Assembly (NCBI GenBank): GCA_002501805.1
Contig: DAOI01000024.1
Location: 43,993-107,992, forward strand
Length of the DNA: 64,000 nucleotides
Reading direction: 5' to 3'
Source: Euryarchaeota archaeon UBA463
GTDB lineage: Archaea > Thermoplasmatota > Poseidoniia > Poseidoniales > Thalassarchaeaceae
Within the stretch, counting starts at the first letter, position 1, and the number at the start of each line of letters is the position of its first letter. The notes under the pieces were generated by a model. It was not told the origin of the DNA. It made no database searches and was given only the letters and a program-made list of their open reading frames with translations. The position numbers and the translations under genes were made by a program. Positions 9,079-17,693 of the stretch are shown here, in pieces.

Positions 9079-9699
9079 CTATTCTCTCAGTACAACCTCT
9101 GGCTTGGACTTCATGGATACTAGGGCCAAGATTGCGAGAAAAATCCCATTGCAAATGATTATCTGACCCCCTCCTATAACCAATGTTAGGTTTTCTATGA
9201 AAGATAGATCGATTACCTCAACGTCTTGGTTACTATTAGAAAAATCAGGTATAAATCCGATCCTAGACATCATCCAAAAAAGCCCAGCGCCGCCCAGGGT
9301 ATTAATCCCTATCCAAACTCCAACCAGCTTTATTCCAAGCTCCCTGTCCCCTTTCCAAAGAACCACAGTACTGAAGAGTCCTACAAATGCTAGGATTGCA
9401 CTGTGTAATCCTTGTAGTTCTACGAATCCCATCATCTCATCGTAATACCCGACCAACTCATCCCAGAATACTTCATTCTCCTCCCATTCAGCTTTCTCCT
9501 CCTCAGTACCATTCACTGGATAAGGCTCTATTTCTTCATAATTGTCTGGTAACAGCCTATCCACAAGAACTGGCGATGCAATCGCCGAAAATGTTCCTAA
9601 AACCATGAAAAGAGAAATAACTCCCATGAAAATAGCCAGTCCCTTTAGCCACCACGGCGATGGTTCAGAGATTGGAGAGTACGGAGATTCTACCCTCAT
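9079..9699 (-). CDS. Small integral membrane protein, function unknown
   Basis: A 206-residue protein with four predicted membrane segments at about residues 19-41, 100-120, 126-147 and 172-195. A long acidic loop between the first two (rich in E, including GTEEEKAEWEENE) is likely outside or at the membrane face. I do not recognise the family. It is divergent from guaB and lies 57 nt upstream of the YbjQ gene on the same strand, so it may be co-transcribed with the two YbjQ proteins. Confidence 0.65.
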   Translation of the reverse strand: MRVESPYSPISEPSPWWLKGLAIFMGVISLFMVLGTFSAIASPVLVDRLLPDNYEEIEPYPVNGTEEEKAEWEENEVFWDELVGYYDEMMGFVELQGLHSAILAFVGLFSTVVLWKGDRELGIKLVGVWIGINTLGGAGLFWMMSRIGFIPDFSNSNQDVEVIDLSFIENLTLVIGGGQIIICNGIFLAILALVSMKSKPEVVLRE

Positions 9700-9701
9700 A
9701 G

Positions 9702-11261
<1,560 letters not shown>

Positions 11262-11265
11262 TTCT

Positions 11266-11787
11266 CTGGAGGAGATCGTTCTTGGTGGAGGCTGTTTCTG
11301 GTGTGTCGAGGAGGCACTCATCGGACTGAGAGGGGTTTCCGAGGTTACTCCTGGATATTCAGGAGGACATGTCGAGAATCCCACCTATGAGCAGGTCTGT
11401 GGGAAGAGAACGGGCCATGCTGAGGTAGTCAAGGTGATTTTTGATCCATCAAAGATTGATAGAATATCTCTTTTGGAGGTATTCTTCACATGCCATGACC
11501 CGACTCAGCTGAATAGACAAGGGAATGATATCGGACCTCATTACAGAAGTGTAATTTTCTATAATTCAGAGTCCCAGAGAAGGGACTCATATTCAGTGAT
11601 AGATGAGATGGGCGATGTGTATTCTAGTGAAATTGTAACCGAGGTTTCGCCACTCAAGAACTTCTATGTCGCAGAAAAATACCATCACGACTACTTCAAG
11701 AACAACCCGTCGAATCCTTACTGTATGGTGATCGTGGCTCCAAAAATAGCAAAGACTAGAGCCAAGCACGCCCACCTGTATGAGTGA
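11266..11787 (+). CDS. msrA: Peptide-methionine (S)-S-oxide reductase, unusual start
   Basis: MsrA repairs methionine sulfoxide in proteins. The catalytic GCFWC motif is at 11293-11307, followed by TPGYSGG, GHAEVV, FFTCHDPTQLNRQGND and a terminal cysteine region (NPYC) that could resolve the sulfenic acid. The frame is unambiguous, but between the in-frame TAA at 11230-11232 and the GTG at 11434 it holds no ATG, GTG or TTG. The GTG at 11434 would remove the catalytic motif, so it cannot be the true start. CTG 11266 would give a normal 173-residue protein beginning EEIVLGGG. An ATG at 11258, overlapping the guaB stop, is in a different frame and would need a one-base change. The gene's last 8 nt overlap the alkB-like gene. 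Confidence 0.85.
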   Translation: MEEIVLGGGCFWCVEEALIGLRGVSEVTPGYSGGHVENPTYEQVCGKRTGHAEVVKVIFDPSKIDRISLLEVFFTCHDPTQLNRQGNDIGPHYRSVIFYNSESQRRDSYSVIDEMGDVYSSEIVTEVSPLKNFYVAEKYHHDYFKNNPSNPYCMVIVAPKIAKTRAKHAHLYE

Positions 11788-12805
11788 TACTGCGCTGGCT
11801 CCGGAACCTTGGTCTGTTCACCTACTGGGACTCATAAGTCCCATGCTAGCAATTACTGGAAATGTGTTAGGTGGTGCCTACACCCTGTCCGGCGTTCTGT
11901 TCATTTGGGTATTGAGTCCCATCCTTGATGTCCTCTTCGGGGAGTCGGAGTCGCCTAGACCTCCACGAGAGTCCGGTACTCCCTTTGAGAGGCTACTCTG
12001 GGTCCACGGAATATTGCACTTCGTGATGCTGGCGACGTTCTTCTACTTCGTCGCAAGCGAGGGAATTACCCGCTGGCTGTTAGCAGCATCTCTATCAACA
12101 GGTCTTGTTGCAGCCGCCTCGGCTATTGTTACCGCACATGAGCTAGGGCACCAGAGACCCAAAAGTCCTGGGTGGAGATTGGCAAGAGCACTTCTTTTCA
12201 GTATAAATTACACTCATTTCACTACTGAGCACAATCATAATCATCACAAGAACGTAGCTACAGACAAAGACCCAGCCAGCGCGACCTATGAGCAGAGCAT
12301 CTGGTCTTTCTGGATTAGAACCATACCAGGACAATTCATATCTTCTGTGAGAGTACACAATAGGAAGGGCAGAACCGGCTTCAGGAATCCATCATGGAGG
12401 GGCCTTGCCCTCCAATTATTGTGTGTATCAATTCTGATTTTCTTACACTATGTAGGGATTTACTGGGCGGCACCAGTTCTAATTGGTTGGCTAATAGCCT
12501 CAGGTATTGCTATACTCACCCTCGAGTATGTCAATTACATACGCCACTGGGGGCTAAGGAGAGAGAACGGAGGGAGGTTCGAAGAAGGACACGCTTGGAA
12601 TACAGAGGCTAGATGGTCCAGGTGGAGTCTCCTGGAGCTGACTAGGCATTCTGATCACCATCTCCACGCATCTGTCCCTTTCTGGAAACTGAGGCCATAT
12701 CCAGATGCTCCCAGACTGCCATCCGGCTACTACGCATGCTGGTGGCCATGTCTATTGCCCCCACTGTGGAGGAAAATGATGAGAGGAAGGGCCCCGAACA
12801 TCTGA
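11780..12805 (+). CDS. alkB: AlkB-type alkane 1-monooxygenase / fatty-acid desaturase-like diiron membrane enzyme
   Basis: A 341-residue membrane enzyme. It has all histidine boxes of the AlkB family: HELGH at 120-124, H-x3-HH at 151-156 (followed by KNVAT), NYIRHWGL at 252-259 (the HYG-type signature) and HSDHH at 290-294. The HAWNTEAR stretch and RHSDHH together match AlkB more closely than stearoyl-CoA desaturases. These histidines bind two irons that activate O2 to hydroxylate the terminal carbon of an alkane or alkyl chain. Hydrophobic helices lie near residues 15-50, 73-95, 100-120 and 208-250. No rubredoxin or rubredoxin reductase is encoded in the window, so the electron donor is unknown. 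It overlaps msrA by 8 nt. The true substrate could be an alkane or a lipid. Confidence 0.85.
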   Translation: MSDTALAPEPWSVHLLGLISPMLAITGNVLGGAYTLSGVLFIWVLSPILDVLFGESESPRPPRESGTPFERLLWVHGILHFVMLATFFYFVASEGITRWLLAASLSTGLVAAASAIVTAHELGHQRPKSPGWRLARALLFSINYTHFTTEHNHNHHKNVATDKDPASATYEQSIWSFWIRTIPGQFISSVRVHNRKGRTGFRNPSWRGLALQLLCVSILIFLHYVGIYWAAPVLIGWLIASGIAILTLEYVNYIRHWGLRRENGGRFEEGHAWNTEARWSRWSLLELTRHSDHHLHASVPFWKLRPYPDAPRLPSGYYACWWPCLLPPLWRKMMRGRAPNI

Positions 12806-12876
12806 GTTCTCGCCATCCGTCCACTAACTTACACTAGCTAAGCCTTCACTGGGGTAACCTTCAATTCTTGATTGGG

Positions 12877-13329
12877 ATGCAGCCTTCCATGGTCGTTCCC
12901 AGAAGGGATGATGATGATGATGTCCCAGCTGACAAGGCGTGGGCAATTCATGCGGCTATAATTGGTCTGAATACCGGTAATTTGCTATTTAGGGGCTTAG
13001 AGCTAGATCCTGATAATCCTGGGATGATAACCGTAGCATGTTTGGCAGTACTAGCAGCCGCTCTACCTTTCCAAGCAATATTCTTCCTCATCAACTCCTA
13101 CATTCAAGAAGCCTCTAACGTTCATGAGATAGAATTCATAATGTTGCAGAGGCTATCCTTGATATGTCAGACCATATCATACCTGTCACTTACGGCTATA
13201 GGAATTCTGATGTTTGAGACACACATGTATGTTGGAGGGAGCTTCTTTGCAGGTTGTATAGTGGCATTCTTTCTACTGAGGGCTGCGATGAATCAGGCAG
13301 AGGCATTAGCCACTAGCCATGCTCGTTAA
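12877..13329 (+). CDS. Four-helix membrane protein, function unknown
   Basis: A protein of about 150 residues from the ATG at 12877; a TTG three codons earlier is the alternative. An acidic run of five aspartates (residues about 11-15) precedes four hydrophobic segments at about 22-40, 50-72, 88-110 and 115-135. No motif links it to a known family. It follows the alkB-like gene on the same strand after a 71-nt gap and precedes another unknown membrane protein, so the three could be functionally related, but nothing in the sequence proves it. Confidence 0.6.
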   Translation: MQPSMVVPRRDDDDDVPADKAWAIHAAIIGLNTGNLLFRGLELDPDNPGMITVACLAVLAAALPFQAIFFLINSYIQEASNVHEIEFIMLQRLSLICQTISYLSLTAIGILMFETHMYVGGSFFAGCIVAFFLLRAAMNQAEALATSHAR

Positions 13330-13370
13330 TTCGTAGAGAGGTTGATTGCTGACCTTCCCGTGTGACTCAC

Positions 13371-14180
13371 ATGGCTGATGCCTTCGCAATGCCAAGCCTC
13401 CCCCCAGCTTCTCCTTGGGATGCCTATATTCTGATGCTCGCGGTACCCTTTATTCTGAGACTAGTTTTTGTTGCTCCACCATTAATCGACCTGATTAACA
13501 CCTATGCCCCACCAGGTGAGAGGACAAAGCATGTTAGGTGGTTCTTGAGCAAAATAAAATCATTGCCTGTCAAGGGGTTCTGGCTAATATTAGTGAACGA
13601 GACAATGTCGTTTATTTTACCAGCTATAGTTGCAATCGGTGCACGTTATTGGCTTGGACCAATTGGTTGGCCGACATGGGATGATACTCCAGATTTTGGA
13701 GTAGCCCTTCTTCTTCTTGCTGGAGCGTTATGGCTACTCTCAGATTTTTCAAAAGTCATGAGATCGAGAAGAGATATTCAGTCAATTACAAAGTATAATC
13801 TCTCAACGGCAAAGATGGTAGTCCAAGGAGCAGTAGTAGGAAGAAATATTCTACAGAATGTCAGCGATTCTGGTATTCCTCGGCCTTGGAGAGGAGTAAT
13901 GGAAGTAGACTTTGAGGTGGATGGAGAAGCAACCATAGTACCAGAAACAAACCCTATGACTGAGGTGATATACTCTCTATTAGATAGGGGCGCCGATGCA
14001 TTGGAAGAAATCCTAGGAAGGGTAAGGGAGCCAGCTACTGTCGCTATGGAAAGACTGGACAGAGAGATACAGGATCGTGTTACTCAGAGAGTTCAAGCAT
14101 CAGCAAAGTCACTACTCCAGAATGTCATTTTTTCAATTGCCCCAATAGTTGTACTAATTGGTCTGGACAGACTCATTTAG
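13371..14180 (+). CDS. Membrane protein with cytoplasmic coiled domain, function unknown
   Basis: About 269 residues from the ATG at 13371 (GTG 13362 is an alternative). Three hydrophobic segments occur at about residues 17-40, 67-92 and 105-125. A hydrophilic region of about 120 residues follows, containing a helical stretch rich in charged residues (ADALEEILGRVREPATVAMERLDREI is its core, here read as one amphipathic helix), and a final hydrophobic segment at 250-268. The topology suggests a soluble domain held between two membrane anchors. I do not recognise the family. Its 3' end overlaps the convergent MFS gene by 27 nt. Confidence 0.6.
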   Translation: MADAFAMPSLPPASPWDAYILMLAVPFILRLVFVAPPLIDLINTYAPPGERTKHVRWFLSKIKSLPVKGFWLILVNETMSFILPAIVAIGARYWLGPIGWPTWDDTPDFGVALLLLAGALWLLSDFSKVMRSRRDIQSITKYNLSTAKMVVQGAVVGRNILQNVSDSGIPRPWRGVMEVDFEVDGEATIVPETNPMTEVIYSLLDRGADALEEILGRVREPATVAMERLDREIQDRVTQRVQASAKSLLQNVIFSIAPIVVLIGLDRLI

Positions 14181-15422
14181 CATCTTCTTCTCACTGGGTG
14201 TAGCGAGTAGTACCCATAACAGACCCGCCAATATTTGCATAGTTCCAGTTGCTATAATCGTCTCCCTGAGTGTAAGTAGATCATTTTCCAGAATCAACCC
14301 AGCGGCCACTGTCGACAACCCCATTGTCATAGTTATCCCAAGTGAGTCAGTACCGAATACCCTTCCCAACCACTCATCCTCACTCCTCTTCTGGAGCATT
14401 GTTGTTGACAGTACCCAATTGACACCGCTAGCCGCATGGGAAATGAAAACATAGACTAGTATTATCGCCGTCCACTCAGAAACCGCTACTGCCATGTAGA
14501 AGGCACCGCTGATTATCAACACCCCTCCCAGTAGATACGGCACTAGCCTGGCATTACTCATGAACCGTCGACTGACTATTGGCCCAAATCCTGAACCAAA
14601 TCCTCTAGCCATGTACAGAATGCCTATTCCAGCCGCGACACCCCCAAAACCAGCCTCCCTACCTATTAGGATTAGGAGAAACACCTGTGCACCCCCTCCC
14701 GAAGCCCACATGGCCTTCGCCAAGACCACTCTCCTGATAGAAGGCTTCGACAGGATATACTTCCATCCAGAAAGAATCTCTTCAAGCATAGCTCTAGGAT
14801 TACTGGACAAGCTTCCAGATTTCTCAGGACCTCCGTGCGGTAGGGTCATGATTAGAATAATAGCAACAAGAAAAGTTACCGAATCAATCCACAGTGCAGT
14901 CTCTATTCCGTATTGTGAGATGGTTAGACCACCAATTCCAGCTCCAATTCCCATGGCAGCAGACCATCCTCCCGAAGATAGGGCATTTGCAGAGAGCAAC
15001 TCCTCCTTTGTACAAATATTCGGAACATAAGCAGATTCCGCATTGGAGGATATTGCTCTACCGACGACCATGCCCATGCCAAGGAGGTATACTGATGCCA
15101 GACTGTCCAGTGCACCGAGGGATAGAGCAGTTACCAGAATCGTAAATGACCAAACATTACCAAGTACCATGAGCCACTTTCTAGGATATCTATCCGCCAG
15201 CATTCCCGTGAGTGGCTCTAGGGGAGCGAAGGTAAAGCTCCTAGTGGCGAGAACTCCTGCTATAGCCAGAGGGGAATTATCAGAGGCTTCGCCCGCTAGA
15301 AGGAATAGGGCAATCATTGAGAACCAATCTCCGACGTAAGAAATCTCGTTGGCAGTGAATAGCCTTCTGTAGGGCGCATTGGATCTGAGAAGTCCGATGT
15401 AGCTTACTCCAGCCATGGCCAT
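14154..15422 (-). CDS. Major facilitator superfamily transporter
   Basis: About 422 residues with roughly 12 hydrophobic segments. The N-terminal half starts with NEISYVGDWFSMIALFLL, typical of the MFS_3/enterobactin exporter-like group, and has the loop motif LADRYPRK between helices 2 and 3, a form of the MFS signature G-x-x-x-D-R-x-x-R/K. A second, degenerate loop (SRRFMSNAR) lies between helices 8 and 9. Such proteins are proton-driven exporters of small molecules; the substrate is not predictable here. ATGs at 15422 and 15416 are both possible starts. The longer reading to 15461 has a hydrophilic N terminus unlike the family. Confidence 0.85.
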   Translation of the reverse strand: MAMAGVSYIGLLRSNAPYRRLFTANEISYVGDWFSMIALFLLAGEASDNSPLAIAGVLATRSFTFAPLEPLTGMLADRYPRKWLMVLGNVWSFTILVTALSLGALDSLASVYLLGMGMVVGRAISSNAESAYVPNICTKEELLSANALSSGGWSAAMGIGAGIGGLTISQYGIETALWIDSVTFLVAIILIMTLPHGGPEKSGSLSSNPRAMLEEILSGWKYILSKPSIRRVVLAKAMWASGGGAQVFLLILIGREAGFGGVAAGIGILYMARGFGSGFGPIVSRRFMSNARLVPYLLGGVLIISGAFYMAVAVSEWTAIILVYVFISHAASGVNWVLSTTMLQKRSEDEWLGRVFGTDSLGITMTMGLSTVAAGLILENDLLTLRETIIATGTMQILAGLLWVLLATPSEKKMLNESVQTN

Positions 15423-15491
15423 GCGCGAGCAGACAGCCCTATGATTGTGGCCCCCCAACACTCAAGACTCCCACACTCTCCCGCCGGACGC

Positions 15492-16025
15492 ATGGAGGAC
15501 AGACTGGTCTGGATAGATTTGGAGATGACAGGTCTCGATCCGATAGATAATAAAATAATCGAAATAGCAACCATAGTCACAGAGGGGGACTTAACTTTGG
15601 TCTCTGAAGGGCCCTCTTTGGCCATTTTCCAGCCAGAGTCAGAATTGGAGAAGATGGATGATTGGAATATCACGCACCATACCAAGAACGGCCTCTTGAA
15701 GAGGGTCAGATCCGATGGTGTGCCAATAGCAGAGGCAGAGAGGCTGACTTTGGAGTTTTTAATGGAGCATTGCTTAGCTGGGGTTCCACCTCTGTGCGGC
15801 AATACAATAGGGCAAGATAGGAGGTTTCTCAGGAGGTATATGCCCGAGCTACATGAATTCTTCCACTACAGAAGTGTCGACGTTACATCCGTCAAGGAAA
15901 TAGCCAGAAGATGGTACCCAAAGGCACCCAGATTCTCCAAACCATCGGGTCACAGGGCTCTCGATGACATCAGAGGTAGTATCGAAGAGCTAGCCCATCT
16001 TAGAGAGCATGTTTTCAGAGACTGA
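15492..16025 (+). CDS. orn: Oligoribonuclease
   Basis: A 177-residue DEDDh exonuclease that degrades 2- to 5-nt RNA fragments to mononucleotides, the last step of mRNA decay. The active-site residues are visible: W7-I-D9-L-E11-M-T-G-L (Exo I), GQD109 (Exo II) and G-H154-R-A-L-D-D (Exo III). Length and motif order match bacterial Orn and mitochondrial REXO2 almost exactly. An in-frame GTG-to-ATG upstream reading from 15441 has an N terminus rich in H/P/R that does not look like Orn, so ATG 15492 is chosen. Orn is common in bacteria and eukaryotes and uncommon in archaea, which suggests acquisition by transfer. It is divergent from the MFS gene. Confidence 0.94.
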   Translation: MEDRLVWIDLEMTGLDPIDNKIIEIATIVTEGDLTLVSEGPSLAIFQPESELEKMDDWNITHHTKNGLLKRVRSDGVPIAEAERLTLEFLMEHCLAGVPPLCGNTIGQDRRFLRRYMPELHEFFHYRSVDVTSVKEIARRWYPKAPRFSKPSGHRALDDIRGSIEELAHLREHVFRD

Positions 16026-16028
16026 AAA

Positions 16029-16736
16029 CTACTCAATGGGAACCCCTTCAGAATCTGTAATAATTAGGTTAATCCCTAGTCCGGTTCTATGGAATGCTAT
16101 AACCTCAAGTCCGTGAATCAGATGTCCCGTTACAGCTCTACCAATTACTGGGAGACTATCGTTTCCTTTGTCTGATTTTACAGAATTACTACCTGGAGAA
16201 AGCCTCCTCCTAGTGCCTCCGACCTCATCGAACCAGGGCAGTAACCCTTCTGGGGAGAATCTGACTCCAAGAATCATATCACATCCCTCCGTCCACTGTG
16301 CTGCATCAGCATCAGCCTCACTGGGAACCGCAACCGCATTTGGGTGGGAATGGATCCAGTGAGTGAATCTTCCTCCTCTTGATCCTCTGTCTTCTGTGAA
16401 AATTCCATCAATCCATTCTTCAGGAACATGATGTACAGAGAATGAGTCCCCTCTGTTTACAAGATGAGGTGCCCCAAGAACATACCCCTGCCCTGCGAAT
16501 AAACCTGACTGGAAGTCAGATCCAGTGAATCTCCTGTTTACTCCATCCGGATGGGGGCGGCTAACATCGGGATCGATTCCAACAAGTATCTCATCAGGAA
16601 GGGATCTGAAAGTCCACTCGATAATTTCTGAGAGCGTATCGACCGGCATTAGGAGTATTGCCGCATAGTCATCCTTGGAATCCAGGGAATACTTGTTGTA
16701 TGATGCGGCTGAGCGCTCTAGCCAGTCATCAGCCAT
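16029..16736 (-). CDS. JAMM/MPN+ domain metalloprotease-like protein
   Basis: A 235-residue protein with a complete JAMM zinc motif: H129-S-H131-P, seven residues, S139, two residues, D142. This arrangement (HxH-x7-S-x2-D) is that of JAMM isopeptidases, which cut ubiquitin-like modifiers such as archaeal SAMPs from lysines. The catalytic glutamate upstream of the motif cannot be assigned with confidence; E106/E107 and E115 are candidates. The N-terminal ~125 residues include a probable MPN core, but the order of strands is not obvious by eye. It is longer than the ~140-residue haloarchaeal desampylase. It lies 38 nt downstream of taw2 on the same strand. The substrate is unknown. Confidence 0.75.
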   Translation of the reverse strand: MADDWLERSAASYNKYSLDSKDDYAAILLMPVDTLSEIIEWTFRSLPDEILVGIDPDVSRPHPDGVNRRFTGSDFQSGLFAGQGYVLGAPHLVNRGDSFSVHHVPEEWIDGIFTEDRGSRGGRFTHWIHSHPNAVAVPSEADADAAQWTEGCDMILGVRFSPEGLLPWFDEVGGTRRRLSPGSNSVKSDKGNDSLPVIGRAVTGHLIHGLEVIAFHRTGLGINLIITDSEGVPIE

Positions 16737-16774
16737 ACCATTCGGATAGGGTTACACGACTTGAGTTCAACGGA

Positions 16775-17635
16775 CTAATTTATTTCCACATCCAGAACTA
16801 CATGATCCCATCTGGGAGCATAGCTCTTTATTCGATTGACTATAATTTTTCTTGCTCGGGAACCCTCTCTAAAATTACAAATCCCCGTCATAACCTCTTC
16901 TGCCCATTCAGAGTATTCATCTGGCTTAGCTAGGCCATGGATGTGAATTACTCCTCCGGAATCAGAGAGTACTTCCATAGCCGCCTCAAAACTCCTCTCG
17001 GAAGTAGGAAGTAAGCCCATAATAACCCTATCAGCAACCTTTCCAATTGACTTACATGTCTCCCTGTTATCGCCTCTATGTATTGTACAAAGGGAAGAAA
17101 CATTGTTCCTTTCTAGACTCCACTCAAGAGACTCCACAGCATCATTATTCCACTCACAACAGTGGATATGTTCCACCTCCGAGTGGACTAGAATTGGGAG
17201 GGAGTAGTACCCTATCCCAGCGAATAAATCGACTACCACTTCTCCTCTTCTCACAACCTCTCCCATCCGCCTCCTCTCATTCACATTACCCGCCGAGAAC
17301 ATACACTTTGTCACATGATAGCCGTAGTCGACTCCATTCTCTCTTCTCACAACCCAGTCATCATCTCCCAGTAGCATCTTAACGCCACTCTTTCGTATTC
17401 TACCAGTCACCTCCCCCATTACCCCAAGCCTCTCAACATTGAGTCCTTGAGCGACTGCTTTCCAGAAATCAGGTCCGACTACATCCTCCCAAGACTCATC
17501 TCTGAAAGACCCAGATGGCAATATCGCAATATCAGAGAATCTCTCCCACTTCTTGGGTATCTCTGAAGGAGGATTTTTACCGAGAAATGAGGAAATAGAA
17601 TCGTATAAACGCTCATGTGGGCCCCTGCCAGCCAT
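16775..17635 (-). CDS. taw2: tRNA-Phe wyosine aminocarboxypropyltransferase Taw2 (TYW2-like)
   Basis: A 286-residue SAM-binding protein. It carries motif I VVVDLFAGIGYYSLPIL, a motif II acidic turn (CCEWNNDAVESL), and the TYW2-type segment DRVIMGLLPTSE followed by GGVIHIHG. In the related Trm5 methyltransferase this segment is of the N-x-P type, so GLLPTSE argues for Taw2. Taw2 transfers the 3-amino-3-carboxypropyl group of SAM to the tricyclic base made by Taw1 at G37 of tRNA-Phe. The N-terminal 100 residues contain the LGVMGEVTG and MLLGDDDWV segments seen in the family. Start at ATG 17635. A Trm5-type function cannot be fully excluded without alignment. Confidence 0.85.
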   Translation of the reverse strand: MAGRGPHERLYDSISSFLGKNPPSEIPKKWERFSDIAILPSGSFRDESWEDVVGPDFWKAVAQGLNVERLGVMGEVTGRIRKSGVKMLLGDDDWVVRRENGVDYGYHVTKCMFSAGNVNERRRMGEVVRRGEVVVDLFAGIGYYSLPILVHSEVEHIHCCEWNNDAVESLEWSLERNNVSSLCTIHRGDNRETCKSIGKVADRVIMGLLPTSERSFEAAMEVLSDSGGVIHIHGLAKPDEYSEWAEEVMTGICNFREGSRARKIIVNRIKSYAPRWDHVVLDVEIN

Positions 17636-17665
17636 ACATCCCGGGCGAACATCACTGATTCAGAC

Positions 17666-17671
17666 TTATGG
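17666..17671 (+). promoter_or_regulatory. TATA-like box for the 980-aa surface protein
   Basis: TTATGG, followed directly by TATA, is centred about 25 nt before the GTG at 17694. This fits a leaderless transcript and supports the GTG as the start. Confidence 0.45.
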
Positions 17672-17693
17672 TATATCACGCGCTCCAACTGCT

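Noticed and set aside
12908..12922. GAT repeat run (five Asp codons) near the start of the four-helix membrane protein
   Set aside because: It is a short codon run inside a coding frame, too short for a microsatellite or regulatory element.
14560..15030. 156-residue plus-strand reading frame within the MFS gene
   Set aside because: It is the antisense shadow of a clear membrane transporter and has no family resemblance.
13371..15422. The 27-nt convergent overlap as a sign of frameshift
   Set aside because: Several other convergent genes in the window overlap by 4-10 nt with intact products, so this is normal compact packing.
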